The notes: generated from the letters alone by a model not told the origin. Positions 1 through 12,340 are shown, numbered from the stretch's first letter. The stretch: 64,000 nt of DNA from Galeruca laticollis (GCA_963921935.1 OY998175.1:306861484-306925483); one strand, 5' to 3'. Program-made: numbers and translations.

Positions 1-2
1 CA

Positions 3-332
3 GGTATATATAAACTCAAATGTCCAGAATGTAATGCTGTCTATTTGGGTCAGACCCTTAGGAGTTTTGAAATCCGATACAGTGAACACTTACGAGCATA
101 CAGATTAAAACAACCAGATAAATCCCACTACGCAAAACATCTACTTGATACCAATCATTCATTGAGACCTAACACAAAACTAGAAGTGCTGCATATTTGT
201 GAAAAGAAACAAGAACTGGATTTCCTTGAAGAATTGGAAATTAGAAGACATTTAAGAAACCCACACTATGAAGTTGTCAATGAACAGTTAAATCTAGGGA
301 GTTCTCCACTAATAAACTGTCTTCTTAAGTGA
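3..332 (+). pseudogene. Penelope-like element C-terminus, GIY-YIG endonuclease (fragment)
   Basis: An open frame running in from the window edge and ending in TGA at 330-332. It opens with a GIY motif (GIYKLKCPECNAVYLGQT) in which the second half is YLG, followed by the Arg and His-rich helix (RYSEHLRAY) typical of GIY-YIG nucleases. In EN-positive Penelope-like retroelements this domain sits at the C-terminus of the reverse transcriptase and nicks target DNA. Only about 110 residues are visible because the RT lies outside the window. It differs clearly from the PLE copies at 2 to 6 kb, so it is another family. A non-PLE GIY-YIG protein cannot be excluded because no RT is seen here. Confidence 0.72.
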
Positions 333-1150
333 TAATTGTAAAGATCAGCAGATATAGTTCTCCTGGTTTTCTATATCCTTGCACAGTTATACTGATCTTA
401 TTTGGAAAAATGATATCCAGGATATCACCATAGGGCTAATAATATCTAAGCTTCAATATTTGTAATATCACATCTTCTTCTTTTTTCTATAAACATATAT
501 TAAGTCAATCACAAGTTAGGTCACTTCTTGGTCTAGCCAAAAATAACTACTAACATCAGGTAGGCATCCAATGAAATGTAACTTCTGTCATTCTGACGAT
601 GATATTGATTCATCGAAACAATTGTCGATTTTTTAGAATTTTCAATAACTTTTATTATATTGTGGAATTAACTAGAAACCGTGAGTTTCATTTAAAACAC
701 TATTCAAAACATTTTAGTCAAAAACTGTAGGTGAATAGTCAGTAAATATGAAAATAATATTATCGATATACTTTCATTAGGCAAAATTCTATAAAAATCC
801 CATTATTCTACTTAGTGTTAGTTGTTACGCCCTCTAGCGGACGTTTGACAAACTCGAAAATAATTTCCAGCAATTTCTCTCGGCGACTTTTATCATGAAT
901 TTTTTTTCTAAATCTATACATTTGATTTTTCAATACTACTAGTTCACACTTTCTTTTTTCTCTAATCAACAACTTTTTTCTAAACAAAAAACCTCATTTT
1001 TATATTAGCCCTCTGTTTATTGAAATCATATAAATATTAGTAACCAATCAAAGTAACTCATAGTTGTTCATTTGATAGATTTCATTATATTCTTCAAAAT
1101 ATTTACTTTTTAATTATAAAACATAATCTTTTACAATCCTAAATAAACAA

Positions 1151-1153
<3 letters not shown>
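333..1153. other. AT-rich stretch, no feature recognised
   Basis: The part just after position 332 is probably 3' untranslated sequence of the PLE fragment. I see no open frame of note, no inverted termini and no RNA gene in the rest. Confidence 0.5.

Positions 1154-1200
<47 letters not shown>
1154..1200. repeat. (TA)n microsatellite
   Basis: About 47 bp of uninterrupted TA dinucleotides that abut, without a spacer, the inverted terminus of the Penelope-like element starting at 1201. Confidence 0.97.
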
Positions 1201-1201
<1 letters not shown>

Positions 1202-2027
1202 CAAAATGGTATTCTTGACGGTAGATAAATCAAAAATCTCTCAATATCTTAGGGATTCCGTCGTAAGTAGGGCTGAATGAAACTCTTATTTACTACCCAA
1301 CGTTTCGAAAAAATTTATTTTCTTTTTCAAGGCTGAAATATGGACATGTTGGTACATTTCATTAATTAACAATTTTTTATACTTACGTGTAAAGTGAGTT
1401 AATAAATATTAAAATAGTTCATACTCGGAACAACAAAAAAATATATTTTATGTATAGATACTTTTTAAGTACTAATTCAAAAGGATCTTTTTGATTTGAA
1501 GGAACATTATATGTCACAGTTTGAGTGACAGTTTTTTGGTTGAGACATAACCTAGTTGATGTGTTCAACTGTATGACTTAAGAGACAGTCTTCATTATTA
1601 GTAGCATGACTTGTCACTTAATCATGATCCTATGAACAAAGGAAGTCCTATATATCATATATTCTCCCTTGTCAACGAGCGAAAGTTGTAAGGTATAATA
1701 CTCTCACTAATTACCCCACTCAATCTCACGATAACAAGAGTGAATGTAGTATATACACAACAACTCCGTTATAACTCATTAGTTATATAGATGTTTATAT
1801 TTATAAGTTAGAAATATCTACAATTTGATTGTTCTTATGTTGTTGGTTAAATGAAAGAAGATACGCATAAGTGTGATTAACATGGTTGCGTTCTCTCTTT
1901 TTATTCAGTGACTTTTCATCTAAGGCAGTCTCAAACATTTCTAGGCAGGATCTTTTGTGATAGTGGGATTCCGAATGTATAACCATGATGTTATTAAAAT
2001 TTGGATGATGCCCAGTTTCTATGCCAT
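1201..2027 (-). repeat. Inverted copy of the PLE 3' end
   Basis: Reverse complement of roughly 2730-3554, covering the end of the GIY-YIG coding part and the 3' untranslated region. It starts with GCAAAATGGTATTCTTGACG, the complement of the element's last bases at 3531-3554. A minus-strand frame at 1801-2010 is the inverted GIY-YIG tail. At 2028-2055 a 28-nt direct-orientation scrap, identical to about 2279-2306, lies between this inverted arm and the direct copy. Confidence 0.92.
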
Positions 2028-2057
2028 CCAACATTACAACAAAAAAACTTTTTTGTA

Positions 2058-2953
2058 TGCATACAATGAATTCATACAATTTACTATTGAACATGAGGCA
2101 GAAAATAGCATTCCTTTTTTAGACACCAGATTGATAAGAAATGAAAATAATATAATACAGTTAGACTGGTATAAAAAACCAATGAGTTCTGAGAGGTACA
2201 TCAATTATTTTTCAAACCACACAGAAAAGATTAAGATCAATTTAGTACTGACTATGAAAAATAGAATTCAAAAAATCTGCCATCCAACATTACAACAAAA
2301 AAACTTAAAAAAATTGTATGAAATTTTCATAAATAACTCTTATCCACCTCAACTATTAAAAAAATTAATTTTCAACATCAGAGTACAAGAAGAAAGAATC
2401 ACAAATAATGATAATGAGAATAACCAAGAAACTGAACCTAAAAAATATATAGCGATTCCATATATACAGGATATCTCAACGAATATTTTAAACGTTTTTA
2501 AGCATGAAAATAAAATCAAACTAACTTATAAGTATAGATTCACAATTAATAATATTTTAACGAAAACAAAATATAAGGATGAGGTATTGAAAAAATCTAA
2601 TGTAGTATATAAGATCTCTTGTAACAATTGTGACAAAGTGTATTATGGACAGACATCTAGAGTATTAAAAGACCCAACATAAAAGTGACATAAAACTTAA
2701 TAAACAATCATGCGCATTGGCTGAACATAGCATAGAAACTGGGCATCATCCAAATTTTAATAACATCATGGTTATATATTCGGAATCCCACTATCACAAA
2801 AGATCCTGCCTAGAAATGTTTGAGACTGCCTTAGATGAAAAGTCACTGAATAAAAAGAGAGAAAGCAACCATGTTAATCACACTTATGCGTATCTTCTTT
2901 CATTTAACCAACAACATAAGAACAATCAAATTGTAGATATTTCTAACTTATAA
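2058..2953 (+). pseudogene. PLE ORF, 3' part with GIY-YIG (left terminal copy)
   Basis: Encodes the region from downstream of the RT catalytic motif (AYNEFIQFTIEHEAENS) through the basic linker to a GIY-YIG domain (VVYKISCNNCDKVYYGQTSR). The frame breaks at about 2672, where 8 nt present in the sister copy (5747-5757) are missing between two GAC trinucleotides. The remainder continues in another frame to the stop at 2953. The product would have lacked the RT palm, so this is a terminal copy and not a gene. Confidence 0.85.
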
Positions 2954-3568
2954 ATATAAACATCTATATAACTAATGAGTTATAACGGAGTTGTTGTGTA
3001 TATACTACATTCACTCTTGTTATCGTGAGATTGAGTGGGGTAATTAGTGAGAGTATTATACCTTACAACTTTCGCTCGTTGACAAGGGAGAATATATGAT
3101 ATATAGGACTTCCTTTGTTCATAGGATCATGATTAAGTGACAAGTCATGCTACTAATAATGAAGACTGTCTCTTAAGTCATAAAGTTGAACACATCAACT
3201 AGGTTATGTCTCAACCAAAAAACTGTCACTCAAACTGTGACATATAATGTTCCTTCAAATCAAAAAGATCCTTTTGAATGAGTACTTAAAAAGTATCTAT
3301 ACATAAAATATATTTTTTTTGTTGTTCCGAGTATGAACTATTTTAATATTTATTAACTCACTTTACACGTAAGTATAAAAAATTGTTAATTAATGAAATG
3401 TACCAACATGTCCATATTTCAGCCTTGAAAAAGAAAATAAAGTTTTTCGAAACGTTGGGTAGTAAATAAGAGTTTCATTCAGCCCTACTTACGACGGAAT
3501 CCCTAAGATATTGAGAGATTTTTGATTTATCTACCGTCAAGAATACCATTTTGCTTCATTTAATTGTT

Positions 3569-6040
3569 ATGGGGTTTTACCACAGAATTCACCTTGAGTA
3601 TGGATTAGAAACAGTGAGAAATCTAAAATTTTGGGCAAATACGAACACCAAACTAGCTTCTATGAGGAACAGAAAAATATTTTTAATTAGATGTAGGAAA
3701 TTAGGACTAACACCTAATCATATTACCAACTCAATAAAAAATGTAAAAGGACTTTTTGATGTAAACGAAGGACATACAGGAGAAAAAATCTACAGATTTC
3801 ATAAAAGGTTAGAAAACAAGATTTTGAATTTAGAAATTACTAATACACATTTAACCGTAAAAAACCTTGAAGAGTCTCTTATCCGATTTGAAAATAAAAT
3901 ATTGATAAAATTACCTAGAATAATTTTCAACGAATTTTTGAACAGACAAAAATTAACATATGAACATCATTTCCAAAGAATAAAAAACACAAATATACAA
4001 AAAATAAAATCGTTAAATAACCAATATAACTCTTTCATTAAAACACAACCAAATTGGATAAAAAACATTTCAAGCGTGGAAATTCCATCAGAAATTCAAC
4101 AGTTCTTAGCACTTGGAAGTAAGTTTAATATTTCACCTAACGTCAAAGATATTTCTATCAAAAAACTTCTGGCTGATGTTGAAACTATTATTGAACAATG
4201 TAATTCAAAAAAACAAAATATTTATAGATCTCAAATAACAAATATATTAACCAACTTTTTTCATAAACCAACATCATATAATTATTTACAGACACTATTT
4301 AGGCAAAGTAGTGTTTTTTTAAAAAATAATCCTTCAATAATGGTTACCAGATCAGACAAAGGCAACGTAACAGTGATAATGGATAAATCTGAATATATAA
4401 CCTTATCCTATAACATATTAAATGATGAAAAATATTATAAACAACTCAAAAATGATCCCACTTCTACGTTACAGCAAAAAGCAAACAAATTAGTATCATC
4501 ACTTAAAAAACAAAAATTTATTTCTGAACAACAAGCCAAAAGTTTAACAACTTATAATCAGACATCTCCTTAGTTTTATGGACTTCCCAAGATACACAAG
4601 CCCACCCTTTCTTTAAGACCTATTGTTTTATCGATTAATGCACCAAACAGTAATATTACTAAATTCATAACTGATATCCTTACAAATGCATACAAGTGTA
4701 ATAATGACTATTATGTTGAAGATTCTTTTCATTTTTCATCCTTTATAAATGACAAACAGTTACCAAGAGGTTATGTACTTATTAGTCTTGATGTGGTTTC
4801 CTTGTTTAGTAATATTCCAATACAACTTTTCAAACAAAGCGTTGCAAAAAGATGGGATCGTATAAAAAATTACACCAATATTCCAAAAAATGTCTTTGTT
4901 AATTTATTAGACTTTATTTTTGATTCCACTTATTGTAACTTTGAAGGAAAATATTTTAAGCAAATTTTAGGTACACCAATGGGACAATTTATAAGTCCAA
5001 TAGCTGCACAGTATGTTATGGATGATCTACTTGATTCTTGCATAGTGAAACTCAACTTCCAACTTCCTTTTTTAAAAAATTTGTTGATGACATTATCTGT
5101 GCAATACCTAATAACAAACATGATCATATTTTAAACATTTTTAATGCATACAATGAATTCATACAATTTACTATTGAACATGAGGCAGAAAATAGCATTC
5201 CTTTTTTAGACACCAGATTGATAAGAAATGAAAATAATATAATACAGTTTGACTGGTATAAAAAACCAATGAGTTCTGAGAGGTACATCAATTATTTTTC
5301 AAACCACACAGAAAAGATTAAGATCAATTTAGTACTGACTATGAAAAATAGAATTCAAAAAATCTGCCATCCAACATTACAACAAAAAAAAATTGTATGA
5401 AATTTTCATAAATAACTCTTATCCACCTCAACTATTAAAAAAATTAATTTTCAACACCAGAGTACAAGAAGAAAGAATCACAAATAATGATAATGAGAAT
5501 AACCAAGAAACTGAACCTAAAAAATATATAGCGATTCCATATATACAGGATATCTCAACGAATATTTTAAACGTTTTTAAGCATGAAAATCAAATCAATC
5601 TAACTTATAAGTATAGATTCACAATTAATAATATTTTAACGAAAACAAAATATAAGGATGAGGTATTGAAAAAATCTAATGTAGTATATAAGATCTCTTG
5701 TAACAATTGTGACAAAGTGTATTATGGACGGACATCTAGAGTATTAAAAGACAGGGTGACCCAACATAAAAGTGACATAAAACTTAATAAACAATCATGC
5801 GCTTTGGCTGAACATAGCATAGAAACTGGGCATCATCCAAATTTTAATAACATCATGGTTATACATTCGGAATCCCACTATCACAAAAGATCCTGCCTAG
5901 AAATGTTTGAGACTGCCTTAGATGAAAAGTCACTGAATAAAAAGGGAGAAGGCAACCATGTTAATCACACTTATGCGTATCTTCTTTCATTTAACCAACA
6001 ACATAAGAACAATCAAATTGTAGATATTTCTAACTTATAA
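3569..6040 (+). pseudogene. Penelope-like RT plus GIY-YIG endonuclease ORF (degraded)
   Basis: Starts at the ATG at 3569. N-terminal region, then RT: a KGN motif (VTRSDKGNVTVIMDKSEY), GLPKIHKP after an in-frame TAG at 4571-4573, motif A (LISLDVVSLFSNIP), motif B (PMGQFISPIAA) and motif C as FVDDI. A frameshift near 5060-5080 separates motifs B and C. An 8-nt loss at about 5388 shifts the frame again before the GIY-YIG domain (VYKISCNNCDKVYYGRTSR, EHSIETGHH). PLEs reverse-transcribe their RNA at a nick made by this domain. Intact length would be about 820 residues, normal for the family. Confidence 0.88.
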
Positions 6041-6605
6041 ATATAAACATCTATATAACTAATGAGTTATAACGGAGTTGTTGTGTATATACTACATTCA
6101 CTCTTGTTATCGTGAGATTGAGTGGGGTAATTAGTGAGAGTATTATACCTTATAACTTTCGCTCGTTGACAAGGGAGAATATATGATATATAGGACTTCC
6201 TTTGTTCATAGGATCATGATTAAGTGACAAGTCATGCTACTAATAATGAAGACTGTCTCTTAAGTCATAAAGTTGAACACATCAACTAGGTTATGTCTCA
6301 ACCAAAAAACTGTCACTCAAACTGTCACATATAATGTTCCTTCAAATCAAAAAGATCCTTTTGAATTAGTACTTAAAAAGTATCTATACATAAAATATAT
6401 TTTTTGTTGTTGTTCCGAGTATGAACTATTTTAATATTTATTAACTCACTTTACACGTAAGTATAAAAAATTGTTAATTAATGAAATGTACCAACATGTC
6501 CATATTTCAGCCTTGAAAAAGAAAATAAAATTTTTCGAAACGTTGGGTAGTAAATAAGAGTTTCATTCAGCCCTACTTACGACGGAATCCCTAAGATATT
6601 GAGAG

Positions 6606-6609
<4 letters not shown>
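6041..6609 (+). other. PLE 3' untranslated region
   Basis: Near-identical to 2954-3530 and, inverted, to 1230-1800. Near its end is a stem-loop, AAAAAG...TTTTTCGAAACGTTGGG (about 6515-6550). The same kind of TGA-stem-CGAAA element recurs in the other PLE families of this window (43006, 53740). The last bases run straight into a (TA)n tract. Confidence 0.75.
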
Positions 6610-6659
<50 letters not shown>

Positions 6660-6677
6660 ATGGTTCAAGAACATTCC

Positions 6678-6722
<45 letters not shown>
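6610..6722. repeat. Two (TA)n microsatellite tracts
   Basis: TA dinucleotide runs at 6610-6656 and 6682-6722, separated by 25 bp of unique sequence. The first adjoins the right end of the Penelope-like element, mirroring the tract at its left end, as if the element had landed in a microsatellite. Confidence 0.95.
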
Positions 6723-8099
6723 CTTTTGCATTTTATTAATTCTTAAAAATTTTCAGCTCTCATCGACCTTTCTTAAACTTGCTCTATGCCAGATGACAAA
6801 ATCCTTCAACAGATGTCAAATATTTTATAACCCTAATGTTTACCCGGTACACACGACCCACGAAAACTGTGCGACACACTCAAACCGACCCAAGCGAACG
6901 TGGGTTGGGGGTGTGCTCTGCGTGGGTTGGGCTCAATATGCTGTACCCTACTTTAAACCATTGTTTACAGAATAACACACGCGTGGGTTGCCCGTGGGCT
7001 GTGCGTGAGTTGGTTTCAATATGCGGTGAGCCTTTAGAATCGTGATGTTTCAGAAACGGTGATTCTTAGAAAAAAAGTATAGCACAAACAATTTTTGCAG
7101 ATAATTTTCTCTTCTACATTTTTTTACCGACCTATTTTTTTGATAAATCTTTTCGTTTTCGACAAAAATCCAAAAAAAAAACGAAAATTTTGACCTTGGC
7201 CATTGAATAACTTTTATAGCAGACATGGGATCGATGGGGACTTTTGGTATTGTATTTATAATAGTGTACTCAAGCTCTCTACCAAAATTCAGCAATATGG
7301 GAATTTTTGCAATCTCATCACTATTTTTCTATCTAAAATAAATATTTATCATCCAATTCAACAGTTTTCAAATTCTGTTAGTTTGACGATATTTCTTGAC
7401 AATGGTGAGCTTTTATTGAAAATAACTATGATTTTATGAAAATAACACTTTCATGATATTAGCGCAATTAATATCAGTTATAAGTTCAACATTTTCAAAA
7501 CGTTTCCATGTATTTTATTGCTTTTCCTATAATATTTTCATAATAAAAATTACTCTTCTTTTCTATACCGTTTTCTAATATCTATTTATTTTTGAAAAAC
7601 TTACCTAAAAGAAAAACGTAGAGTACCTAATCCTGCTTTTCGCACTAAAAAGTTTATGACTAAATTATTATCTACCTACAGCTATCATATACTCATGAGT
7701 GTTGACTTCACAATTGGAATTCGCTTCTAAGCAAAATAATACACTATAATGGCTGACAAACGCCTATTAATAGTATATGAGCCAGCTACTAGTTTAGTTC
7801 GATATAAAATAAATTTAGGTTCATTCTTACTATAGATAAGATATAAGCTAAAATTCACTCAGATAATAAATTGGGTTTTTTATTTCCATGTTAATATCTT
7901 CATGAGGATTATTTGCAAGTATTGTTATTGACGGTGATGATGTGTCTTTTGTTATATGGCATAGTTCTAGTTGGTGCTGGAACATTATTTAAATATTTTG
8001 ACCTATTTTTTAACAAATCACATGTTAAAATGAGAACGAATTAAAAACTGTTCACTTTTATAAGTAAAAAACTACTTAAATGAATTATTATATTTGTAG
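6723..8099. other. No gene recognised; short GC-rich patch
   Basis: Mostly AT-rich with no credible frame. At about 6840-7040 there is a GC-rich patch with repeated GCGTGGGTTGG-type words and partial inverted symmetry, probably the remains of a small non-autonomous DNA transposon. I found no matching termini. Confidence 0.4.
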
Positions 8100-8668
8100 T
8101 TTCCGTTAAACCTACCGCTCAGCACGAATCTTCACATATCAGAAAAATAAGGAATATACCTACAACTCGCCACATCTCCATACCACAGTTTAAAGCTTAA
8201 CAGAAGCAGTTCGCTCACTCTACCGATTTTTGTGTTACAATCTTTTATCTCGCTCATACACACTCGTGGGAAACAACTTCCCGTTGCGCAGAAAGTTTGT
8301 TATTTATTACACACTGTTGTCAGATATTTTATTCTGATAAGTTTCCAAAACTTCTAATTTTTCAAATAATTTTTTCAACGTCATAATATTTTAGATATTT
8401 GATCAGCCAACATTCAAATTTCATCTTACTTCACTAATTCATAAAATCGTAAATGGTTGTGCATAACTAGATTCTAAAAATACAAAAAAAAGTATTACTT
8501 TGCATCCTTTAAACGTTAAAAGAATAACATTAGGCAACATTGTAAGTAAACGTTCGTTGTTTTTCGAACTTAAATTGAGGTTATATTATGTTCCTTTGTT
8601 GTTTTGCCAGTGTGTATACATGTTTTGAGTGTTATTATTATAAACAGCATATTATTTCTTTGTGAACT

Positions 8669-9411
8669 ATGAATAAAGTGAAAACTGTACATTATTGTTG
8701 TGTGTGTCGTAGGAATTCCAGGCACGAGAAAAACCTTTCTTTTTTTCGCTTTCCTAAGGATACAAAACGGTAAATATTGAAGTTGCATTGAAAATATTAA
8801 TACTCCTATCAACTGTGATGTCCTACGGAGGTTTCTAAGTAAACACGTAGGTTCATTACTTATTCCAGCATTGAGTTTAACAATATCAAATTTTTTTATT
8901 TTAGATTTGGACAATGGAAAGATATTCTTCAACTAGAGAAAATATCTACACACAGCGCTCAGTATTGCTATGATCATTTTAGAATCTGTAATCTTCATTT
9001 CGAAGATAAAATGTTCGCAAGCAAACAAAAGAATCGTTTGAAAAAATATGCAGTTCCCTCACCAATAGCTGCACTTGAGGAATCTCAAAGATTAGAAGGT
9101 ATATAATCTATATTATATTACCGATGAATTAGTACAGGGTCTGCAAAACTATGATTCAATAAAATAATTATCATTACTACTACATAACATTGAAAGATGG
9201 AAGCATGCTAACTTTTCAATGTAATATAAATGTAATAATTAACTTTATAATGTAATGTTTGGTGTTAGGATAACAAATATTTCATAAACCCACTTTTAAT
9301 GTATTTTGATTTTTGCAGAGCCATATGTACATATACAGACTGTCGAGTTAGAACCTGTTACACCTAGCACATCAGCTGAAGTTCATGAGAGCCAAAACTA
9401 TTGTTCAAAAG
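8669..9411 (+). pseudogene. THAP zinc-finger exons of P-type transposase
   Basis: Exon 1 (8669-8769) starts MNKVKTVHYCCVCRRN and ends at a GTAAAT donor. Exon 2 (8905-9098) follows TTTTAG and reads FGQWKDI ... CNLHFEDKMF ... YAVPSP. Exon 3 (9319-9411) follows TTTTTGCAG and ends at GTATGT. The phases agree. The C-x2-C, W, C-x2-H and AVP signatures of a THAP domain are all present; it binds the transposon's own DNA ends. Downstream exons with the RNase H-like core are not found before the C-terminal block at 10160, so the gene is gutted. Confidence 0.82.
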
Positions 9412-9781
9412 GTATGTATACAGTGATGGGCATAAGTGTGGAACCAAGTGAATATTTCTGGAATGGTTAAAGACAGCAAAATGAAGTTTGGTATGCATAT
9501 AATACGCAAAAAGGTACACCTTTGAAAAATATTTTGACAACCGGTCCACCTCCGGTTATACCGGAAATGAACAACTTACATCGTGATTTTAAATGGAACA
9601 CTCTATATATTAATGGATTTTTGAAATCTATGTAAAATCTTAGGGCACTTTTGTATGGAATACTTTTTTCCCGAAATGTATACTTTTTGAGTTATTAATT
9701 TTTTTAGGAAAAAATTGACCTTTGTAAAATATTACAAATTATATTTGTACGAGCACATGCTTAAAGAATCGTAAAATTTTT

Positions 9782-10140
9782 CTGTAGGGTGATTACTAGG
9801 AAGGTCAAAGGTATTTGAATACGTGTTCCAAAACTCTTCTATACAGGGGGCGCATACAAAGCTTCAAAAGTTGAACTTCGAAAATATCAAAGTTCTTAAT
9901 TTTTTTAAAAGAAGCCCCCATTTTTCTTTCAATTACATTGAAATCAGTGGTAAAAATGAGGTACGGCAGAAATGTAAAAGTTTGCAACCAACCAAAACTA
10001 TTAGGTTTAGATATAACGGTTTGAAAACATACAATTTCAAAGTTCAAATATTTAAACTTTTTATGCGCACCCTGTATACAATGAAAAGTTTTTCAACACA
10101 TATTCAAATACCTTTGACCTACCTAGTAGTCACCCTACAG
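9782..10140. mobile_element. Palindromic MITE inside the P-type element
   Basis: Begins CTGTAGGGTGATTACTAGG and ends with the complement, CCTAGTAGTCACCCTACAG. The arms stay complementary for about 75 bp on each side (including GGTCAAAGGTATTTGAATA) around a short centre. There is no coding capacity. I could not identify a clear target duplication. The A/T-rich 9420-9781 stretch next to it may be another non-autonomous insertion. Confidence 0.8.
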
Positions 10141-10159
10141 ATTCACCCTCATTCAACAG

Positions 10160-11105
10160 GCCTTTTATGGGGACTGAAGTACAAACCAAATATCTGAAAG
10201 ATATGTTGGTATTTTTTGAATCGCTTATTATTTTAAAAGGAGACCAAAATGTAACAAAAAGGATGAAATTCAATTTTGGTTGGAGATTGTCCATTTCAGC
10301 TTTTCTGGGAATGTGGGATATGCTAAAATCAAAAAATATACACAGAGTACATACCAGAAGATTGAATCAAGACTGCCTTGAAAATTTTTTTGGAAAAATA
10401 CGTCAACAGAGTGGTAATTGTAGAAATCCCACACCTATACAATTTCAGAGAGCATTCAAAAAAATGTTTGGACTTAGTTATTTGAGTAATTCTGAAGGAA
10501 CCAATTGTCTTGATGAGTTTGACAAAATCCTTAGTAATATCACACCTGATGTTATTGAAAAGTGCCATGTTTTGATTTCAGGTGAATCAAATTTCAAGGC
10601 GTTAAAAGTAGGTACTAGAGATTATACCAACTTGGAAATTAGTGAAAAAAATGGTTTCATATATGTCGCTGGATATTTCTTAAAGAAAGTGTTGGATAAA
10701 CATCAATGTCCTTCATGCTTGGAGTTTGCAAAAGAACAAACGGAATTAAATGAAGCCAATATATACACTTTTTTTAGAGCATATCCAAATGCTAATAATG
10801 ATACATTTGGTAATTTAAAAATGCCAAACATGGTTTTTGTAAATTATATAAATGCTGTGGAAAAATCTTTTTGTGAACTGTTTCCAAACATAGCCATCAA
10901 AGAAGGAGTTGGACACAACATTAAGGATGCTCTTCTAAAAATCGAATTTCATAAACCTTGTGAAGAATTTCCAATGGACTATTTAATTTCTTTATTTGTG
11001 AGGGTGAGAATTTACTACACGATCAAATTTTTTAACCAAAACAACAAAACCAGCGATACGAAAAAAAAACCAAGTATCAAACTGACAATTTTGAAACATC
11101 AATAG
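10160..11105 (+). pseudogene. P-type transposase, C-terminal part
   Basis: An open frame after a plausible acceptor (TTCAACAG). It carries the hallmark block RLNQDCLENFFGKIRQQSG followed by RNPTPIQFQRAFKK, which is conserved near the last catalytic acidic residue of P-element and THAP9-type transposases. Further on are a CPSCLEF cysteine pair and a helical C-terminus. It is the same protein family as the transposase at 47.1-50.0 kb but clearly diverged. Since the N-terminal catalytic acids are missing, this is a remnant. Confidence 0.85.
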
Positions 11106-12117
11106 AGGTGCCGCACCCTGTATATAACATTTCAACTTTGTACTCATGATTTAACATGTAATTATTAGTGTATTTTAATTAATAAAAATTATTAAAATAT
11201 GTGTTATTTTTTCATTATATATTGAAAAAAATGTGGTTGTCAAAAACGATTCATAATTGAAACTTTTTCTATAGTACATTTATCTAGGGGCTAGAGAATA
11301 GGGTACTCTCCTTTAATATCATAGTCAACTGCTCAAAGGATACAAAAAGGGATTATTGTAATGGGAATGAGTATAAAGTTATTTTAAAATAACTAAATCT
11401 TTTGTGTCATTGATTGTGGAAGCTCTGAGATAAAGAATAAAGTAAGTTTTTATTTAATACTTTCAGTGTAAAGCAAGACAGGAAAATGTATGTTAGCCCT
11501 AAGAACAGAAGATTTTAAACAGAATAAACTAAAGTATACTCGGATTTGTTCAAAACTCTTTATAACAGGCAAAAGTATATTACTGATTTGGTTACTAAAA
11601 ATTTGATAACACAACTATTAAAAAACTCATCATTTTACATTTTTTTTCAAAGAAACCTTTTCGCACTAAGCACTTTGTGTCCGTAAAATTCAGGATAACT
11701 TATCAAAAACCAAAAGAATAAATTGCAAAATATACAGATGTTTCATAAAAATCGACAAACTTGATTCGTGTTTTTATAACCCAACAATCTGTTTCACTGT
11801 TTGTCATCTAACAGCAATATTGAATTTAATCAACTGCTTTCGTTTATATTATTAGTAAAATTCATAACTTCGAAGATATTAATTATAATTTAGATCACTA
11901 CACTAATGGTTATTATTTTTTATTCATCATTATAAATTATATTAAACTCATCGATTTATTCGCTTCATAATGTATACTAGTTACATCTTTCGTCGAGCAG
12001 TTTATATTATTTGATGTCGGGCATTGTATCAATTGGATACGCCCCTAAGCGCGTGGGATACAATCTCCGGTTGCGCAGTGGAAAATTTGAACCCTGAACA
12101 TCAAAGACGCCGACATC
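11106..12117. other. 3' non-coding part of the P-type element
   Basis: No frame of note. A G/C-richer segment at about 12010-12110 contains imperfect inverted words (GATGTCGG ... CGACATCG) just inside the terminal repeat, comparable with subterminal repeats of P-type elements. Confidence 0.45.
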
Positions 12118-12189
12118 GAGTGAGCGAACTGCTTCTGTTAAGCTTTAAACTGTGTCCATACTAATATCATTCCGTTTGAGTATGTTTTC

Positions 12190-12340
12190 CTTTTAAAAAT
12201 CGTATAGTCTGTGGGAGCTTAGGGCGGGTTGAGTAATTATATCTTCGGACAAGCTCGGAAAATCAAGATTAATCCTTCTTACAGGTAAGTCGATTAATCT
12301 AGTAATTTTCCTTCGCTTGTCCTCCGATATAATTATACTT
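12190..12340. repeat. DIRS terminal palindrome
   Basis: GGACAAGCTCGGAAAATCAAG on one side mirrors TAATTTTCCTTCGCTTGTCC on the other, about 85 bp apart. The centre is CTTACAGGTAAG. The same palindrome recurs at 25915-26015 in inverted orientation, and half of it at 28870-28955. It marks the end region of the DIRS-type unit. Confidence 0.75.

Larger units (their letters stand above)
1201..6610 (+). mobile_element. Penelope-like retroelement with long terminal copies and inverted 5' piece
   Basis: The unit reads as follows: an inverted copy of its own 3' end (1201-2027), a direct partial copy (2058-3554), then a longer copy with RT and GIY-YIG (3555-6605). The direct partial copy and the 3' part of the long copy (from about 5146) are near identical, forming the long pseudo-LTRs known for Penelope. 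The inverted 5'-truncated piece is also a known Penelope trait. Both outer ends touch (TA)n tracts. The coding frame is broken by one stop and two frameshifts in the long copy and one frameshift in the partial copy, so this copy looks dead. Confidence 0.85.
8184..12154 (+). mobile_element. THAP/P-type DNA transposon (internally deleted)
   Basis: Inverted termini of at least 36 bp, CACAGTTTAAAGCTTAACAG on the left and its complement ending at 12154. They are flanked by TCCATAC at 8177-8183 and 12155-12161. The empty site is preserved in the second DIRS arm near 28795. Inside are three THAP-domain exons (8669-9411), a MITE (9782-10140) and the C-terminal part of a P-type transposase (10160-11105). 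The catalytic middle of the transposase is missing, so the copy cannot move itself. Confidence 0.88.

Noticed and set aside
6793..7045. Overlapping short frames in the GC-rich patch
   Set aside because: Overlapping frames in a repetitive GTGGGTTGG stretch with no domain, start context or homology; they arise from base composition.
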